NCBI GenBank assembly: GCA_902806215.1
Contig: CADCVT010000203.1
Coordinates: 1-7,144, forward strand
Reading direction: 5' to 3'
Source of the DNA: an uncultured Solirubrobacteraceae bacterium
GTDB taxonomy: Bacteria > Actinomycetota > Thermoleophilia > Solirubrobacterales > Solirubrobacteraceae
Length of the DNA: 7,144 nt
The translations under genes and the position numbers were made by a program. Shown here in pieces: positions 4,468 through 7,144 of this stretch. The notes below the pieces were generated by a model. The model did no database searches. It was not told where the DNA came from and saw nothing but the letters and a program-made list of their open reading frames with translations. How positions within the stretch are numbered: position 1 is the first letter of the stretch; every line of letters begins with the position of its first letter.

Positions 4468-5850
4468 TCAACGCTTGTACGCAGTCACGGGCGCGCTCTG
4501 CGCTCCGTTCCACCGCAGCTGGTACTTGCGACCGCGCTTGTAACCCACCCGCACGGTGAAGTAGCCGCGGCTGTTGGTGCGCACCTCGCGCAGCGGCTTG
4601 AAGCCCCCGCGGCCGCGGTCGTCGACGAACAGCTCGGCGGTCACGACGCCGGTCGCCGGCCGCACGAGGCCCCACAGCGACACGCCCTTGCCGCGCCGCA
4701 GCGCGGCCAGCGGCAGCCGGAACCCCTCGAGCGACGGCTTCGCGCGCCCGGTCGAGAACTTCAGGCCCGACTCGAAGCCGCCGTAGCGCTTGCTCGCCGC
4801 GACGCCCTCGATGGGCGAGTCGTCGCGCAGCAGGTACTGCGAGAACGCCTTGACGCGCGGCTGGCTGTAGGCGATCCGCTCGGCGAGCGAGCGGAACTCG
4901 ACCTGCTTGGTCAGCGACACGCCGGTGAAGCGATCCGGGGTTGACTGGATCCCGAACTCGGTGAGCCAGATCGGCATCTTCGACCGCACGGCACCCGCGC
5001 TCGCGGCGCGGTCGAGCGCCTTGACGAGCCGCCCGAGCGACCCGATCGTCACGTCGTCCTTGTTGGGCGAGACGAAGAACGGGCCCTCCTTCACCGTGTA
5101 CGGGTGATGGGCGTAGCCGTCGGCGTCGAGGCGCCCGCACGAGCCGCGCTTGCGGTACGACGCGTTCAGGCACAGCACGCCGCGCAGGAACGCCAGCGGC
5201 GCGACGGAGCGCCCGCGCCGGCCGCGCGGCAGCGTCTCGCCGATCAGCTTCGTGTCGTCGCCGTTGCCGCTACGGTCGAGCGCCGCGGTGGCCGAGCGGT
5301 AGAGCGCGCGGTACAGGCGCGGCGACACCGCCTCGCCCTTGCGGTACTGCGGGCGCAGGAAGTCCGGGTGGTTGGGCTCGTTGCCGATCGCCCACGTCTC
5401 GACCTGCTCGCCGTAGCGCTTGCCGGCGGCCTCGACGAAGCGCCCGAACTCGGTCGCGTTCGGATACGTCAGGAAGTCCTGCCGGTCGCGCATCGCCCAC
5501 CGCGGCCCGGGCATCGTGAGGGTGAGCAGCACCGTCATCCCGCGCTCGCGCGCCGCGTTCATCAGCCCGTCGTACTGGCCCCAGTCGTAGGACGCCGGAT
5601 CGGACAGGTCGAGCCCGCGCGGCTTGGCGCGCGCCTCGGGCTTCGGGGCGACCTGCTTCCAGTACAGGAGCACGCGCAGCGACTTGACGCCGAGCGACTG
5701 GAGCTCGTCGAGCGCGGCCGGGCGCGCGTCCTCGGCCAGGAGGTCGCGCGGCGCGTCGAAGACGAGCTGCTGCGTGGTGGAGGCCTGCGCTCCGGTGGCG
5801 CTGAGCAGCGCGCCGAGGACGACGCAGGCAGAGACGATGATGCGTCGCAC
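4468..5850 (-). CDS. Secreted clan-A glycoside hydrolase (cellulase-like TIM barrel) with C-terminal beta domain
   Basis: Exported glycosidase-like protein of 460 residues. Residues 1-23 are a signal peptide: basic MRR, hydrophobic IIVSACVVLGALL, likely cleavage after AQA (21-23). The catalytic (beta/alpha)8 barrel spans roughly 28-380. It contains SLRVLLYWKQVAP (57-69), YDWGQYDGLMNAARERGM (88-105), the acid/base motif WAIGNEPNH with Glu158, YAHHPY (246-251) and the nucleophile motif PIWLTEFG with Glu298. Two Glu after strands 4 and 7 are the clan GH-A signature shared by families such as GH5 and GH39; I cannot choose the family or sugar. Residues about 390-460 look like a small beta-sandwich (TAELFVDD, REVRTNSRGYFTVRV, YQLRW), a type often attached to exported proteins. 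Cys227 and Cys238 could form a disulfide. GTG at 5850 is the furthest-upstream start after an in-frame TAG. It is the probable first gene of a run with the anchored protein and phosphatase. Confidence 0.86.
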   Translation of the reverse strand: MRRIIVSACVVLGALLSATGAQASTTQQLVFDAPRDLLAEDARPAALDELQSLGVKSLRVLLYWKQVAPKPEARAKPRGLDLSDPASYDWGQYDGLMNAARERGMTVLLTLTMPGPRWAMRDRQDFLTYPNATEFGRFVEAAGKRYGEQVETWAIGNEPNHPDFLRPQYRKGEAVSPRLYRALYRSATAALDRSGNGDDTKLIGETLPRGRRGRSVAPLAFLRGVLCLNASYRKRGSCGRLDADGYAHHPYTVKEGPFFVSPNKDDVTIGSLGRLVKALDRAASAGAVRSKMPIWLTEFGIQSTPDRFTGVSLTKQVEFRSLAERIAYSQPRVKAFSQYLLRDDSPIEGVAASKRYGGFESGLKFSTGRAKPSLEGFRLPLAALRRGKGVSLWGLVRPATGVVTAELFVDDRGRGGFKPLREVRTNSRGYFTVRVGYKRGRKYQLRWNGAQSAPVTAYKR

Positions 5851-5912
5851 GATGAAGCCAACAAGCTAGCGAGCGGAAGGTTGCGCGCTGCCAGGTGGAA
5901 GACTCCCGCAGC
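5851..5912. promoter_or_regulatory. Divergent intergenic region between hydrolase and acyl-CoA dehydrogenase
   Basis: This 62-bp gap must hold promoter signals for both genes unless they lie within coding sequence. On the minus strand TAGCTT (5868-5863) fits TANNNT and lies 12 nt before the hydrolase GTG, giving a very short leader; no good -35 box is seen at 17-18 bp. On the plus strand AGGTGGA (5893-5899) is a Shine-Dalgarno-like run 13 nt before the GTG at 5913, a little far. No convincing plus-strand -10 box is visible. Confidence 0.3.
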
Positions 5913-7144
5913 GTGAGCACAGGCACAGAGCTTCAGACCGGCACGATCGACTTCACCATCCCGCCCGACCTGCGCGACCTGCTCGACCGGGTCCGCGCGT
6001 TCATCGACGAGGACGTCCTCCCCGCCGAGGCTGAGATCGAGGACCCGCACGACGTGCTGAAGAGCTGGCACGTCGTCGACCGGCTGCGCGACCGCGCGCG
6101 CGAGCGGGGCATCTACACCCCGCACCTGCCCGAGGAGTGGGGAGGCCTTGGGATCGGCGTGCTCGGCATGTCGCTCATCTCGCAGGAGTGCGGGCGCAGC
6201 GGCCTGGCGCCGCTCGGCCTCAACGCGATGGCGCCCGACGAGGGCAACATGCACACGCTGCTCATCGCCGGCAACGACGAGCAGCTCGAGACCTACCTGC
6301 GCCCGCTCGCCGAGGGACGCACGCGCTCGTGCTTCGCGATGACCGAGCCCGACGTCGCGAGCTCGGACCCGACGAACCTGCAGACGACGGCCGTCCGCGA
6401 CGGCGACGAGTGGGTGTTGAACGGGACGAAGTGGTGCATCACCGGCGCGGAGGGCGCCGCGTTCGCGATCGTCGTCGCGAAGACCGGCACCGACGAGGCG
6501 GCCGGCCACCGCAACTACTCGCTCATCCTCGTGCCCACCGACACGCCGGGCTGGCGGATCTCGCGCCACCCGGAGTGGATGGGCTCGCACTCCCCGGGCG
6601 GCCACCCGGAGATCGCGCTCGAGGACGTGCGCGTGCCGGAGGAGAACCTCCTCGGCGAGGAGGGCGCGGGCTTCAAGATCGCCCAGCAGCGGCTGGCCGG
6701 CGGGCGCCTCGCCCACGCGATGCGCTGGATCGGCGTGGCGCAGCGCGCGCTCGACCTCTCCGCCCAGCGGCTGCTCACCCGCAAGGCGTTCGGCAAGGAG
6801 CTCGCCCGCCACCAGGGGCTGCAGTTCATGATCGCCGACTCGGCGATGGACCTCTACGCCTCCCGGCTGATGGTCCTCAACACCGCCTGGAAGGTCGAGC
6901 ACGGCCTGCCGCACCGCCAGGAGGTCGCGATGACCAAGACGTTCGTCTCCGAGGCGTTCGGCCGCGTCGTCGACCGCGCCGTGCAGATCTTCGGCGCGGC
7001 GGGCATCGCCATGGACCTGCCGATCTCGCAGTGGTACGCCGACGCGCGCGCCGCGCGCATCTACGACGGGGCCTCGGAGGTCCACCGCATGACGATCGCG
7101 CGAGAGCTGCTCAAGCTCGCCATGCAGGGCGAGTCCACGAAGCC
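5913..7144 (+). CDS. Acyl-CoA dehydrogenase, possibly ACAD10/11-like (3' end cut by window)
   Basis: FAD-dependent acyl-CoA dehydrogenase that should introduce the 2,3-double bond into an acyl-CoA, passing electrons to electron-transfer flavoprotein. The frame is open for 410 codons to the window edge and covers all three domains, so only a short tail is missing. Domain order: N-terminal helices with HLPEEWGGLGIG (71-82); middle beta domain with CFAMTEPDVASSDPTNLQT (140-158), WVLNGTKWCITGA and EDVRVPEENLLGEEGAGF (237-254); C-terminal helices with RKAFGKELARHQGLQFMIAD (290-309) and QIFGAAGIAMDLP (358-370). The final motif reads ARIYDGASEVHRMTIA (381-396), where Asp385 stands at the place of the Glu base in the common YEGT form. 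An Asp there and EVH after it recall the ACAD10/11-like branch. GTG at 5913 is preferred; an in-frame GTG at 5895 adding six residues cannot be excluded. Chain length and substrate are not readable. Confidence 0.93.
   Translation, partial: MSTGTELQTGTIDFTIPPDLRDLLDRVRAFIDEDVLPAEAEIEDPHDVLKSWHVVDRLRDRARERGIYTPHLPEEWGGLGIGVLGMSLISQECGRSGLAPLGLNAMAPDEGNMHTLLIAGNDEQLETYLRPLAEGRTRSCFAMTEPDVASSDPTNLQTTAVRDGDEWVLNGTKWCITGAEGAAFAIVVAKTGTDEAAGHRNYSLILVPTDTPGWRISRHPEWMGSHSPGGHPEIALEDVRVPEENLLGEEGAGFKIAQQRLAGGRLAHAMRWIGVAQRALDLSAQRLLTRKAFGKELARHQGLQFMIADSAMDLYASRLMVLNTAWKVEHGLPHRQEVAMTKTFVSEAFGRVVDRAVQIFGAAGIAMDLPISQWYADARAARIYDGASEVHRMTIARELLKLAMQGESTK

Noticed and set aside
3884..5869. CTAG tetranucleotides at about 3884 and 5866, both in gene gaps
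   Set aside because: CTAG is often rare in GC-rich genomes, but two sites with no surrounding symmetry or repeat give no supportable function.
5562..7085. 507-codon minus-strand open frame opposite the acyl-CoA dehydrogenase
   Set aside because: Shadow frame; the plus strand holds a continuous dehydrogenase reading and the antisense product has no family features.

Overview
The window is about 7.1 kb of very GC-rich DNA with strong third-position G/C bias. It is densely packed, with GTG and TTG starts and 4-25 bp gaps. These traits, and the protein types, suggest a high-GC actinobacterium, most likely of the Thermoleophilia/Solirubrobacterales type; this is inference from style, not from a marker gene. 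There are eight protein genes in four transcription blocks and no RNA gene, CRISPR array, transposase or phage gene. No gene-free stretch exceeds about 60 bases.

Block 1 (minus strand, read from 2022 down to the left edge) is a tight three-gene run: a Fpg/Nei-type DNA glycosylase, a GNAT acetyltransferase whose GTG start overlaps the glycosylase stop, and a Bcp-type peroxiredoxin cut by the window edge. Block 2 (plus strand, 2048-3394) is one flavoprotein disulfide reductase of the CoA-disulfide reductase/NADH oxidase type, divergent from block 1 with only 25 bp between start codons. Together these look like an oxidative-stress neighbourhood: peroxide removal, thiol-disulfide reduction and repair of oxidised bases.

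Block 3 (minus strand, 5850 down to 3340) runs from a secreted clan-A glycoside hydrolase to a small membrane-anchored protein of unknown function and then a SixA-like histidine phosphatase. The phosphatase gene overlaps the end of the flavoprotein gene tail to tail by 55 bp. The small membrane protein carries two in-frame copies of a palindromic DNA repeat (core GGGGTC-A-GACCCC), the most unusual structure in the window. Block 4 (plus strand, from 5913 to the right edge) is an acyl-CoA dehydrogenase, divergent from block 3 and cut at its very end.

Most genes are conventional. The points that deserve a second look are the in-gene repeat pair, the altered zinc finger and H2TH residues of the glycosylase, the back-to-back promoter candidates in the 25-bp divergent gap, the overlapping convergent ends, and an Asp at the catalytic-base position of the acyl-CoA dehydrogenase. 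I see no convincing sign of a new multi-gene system.
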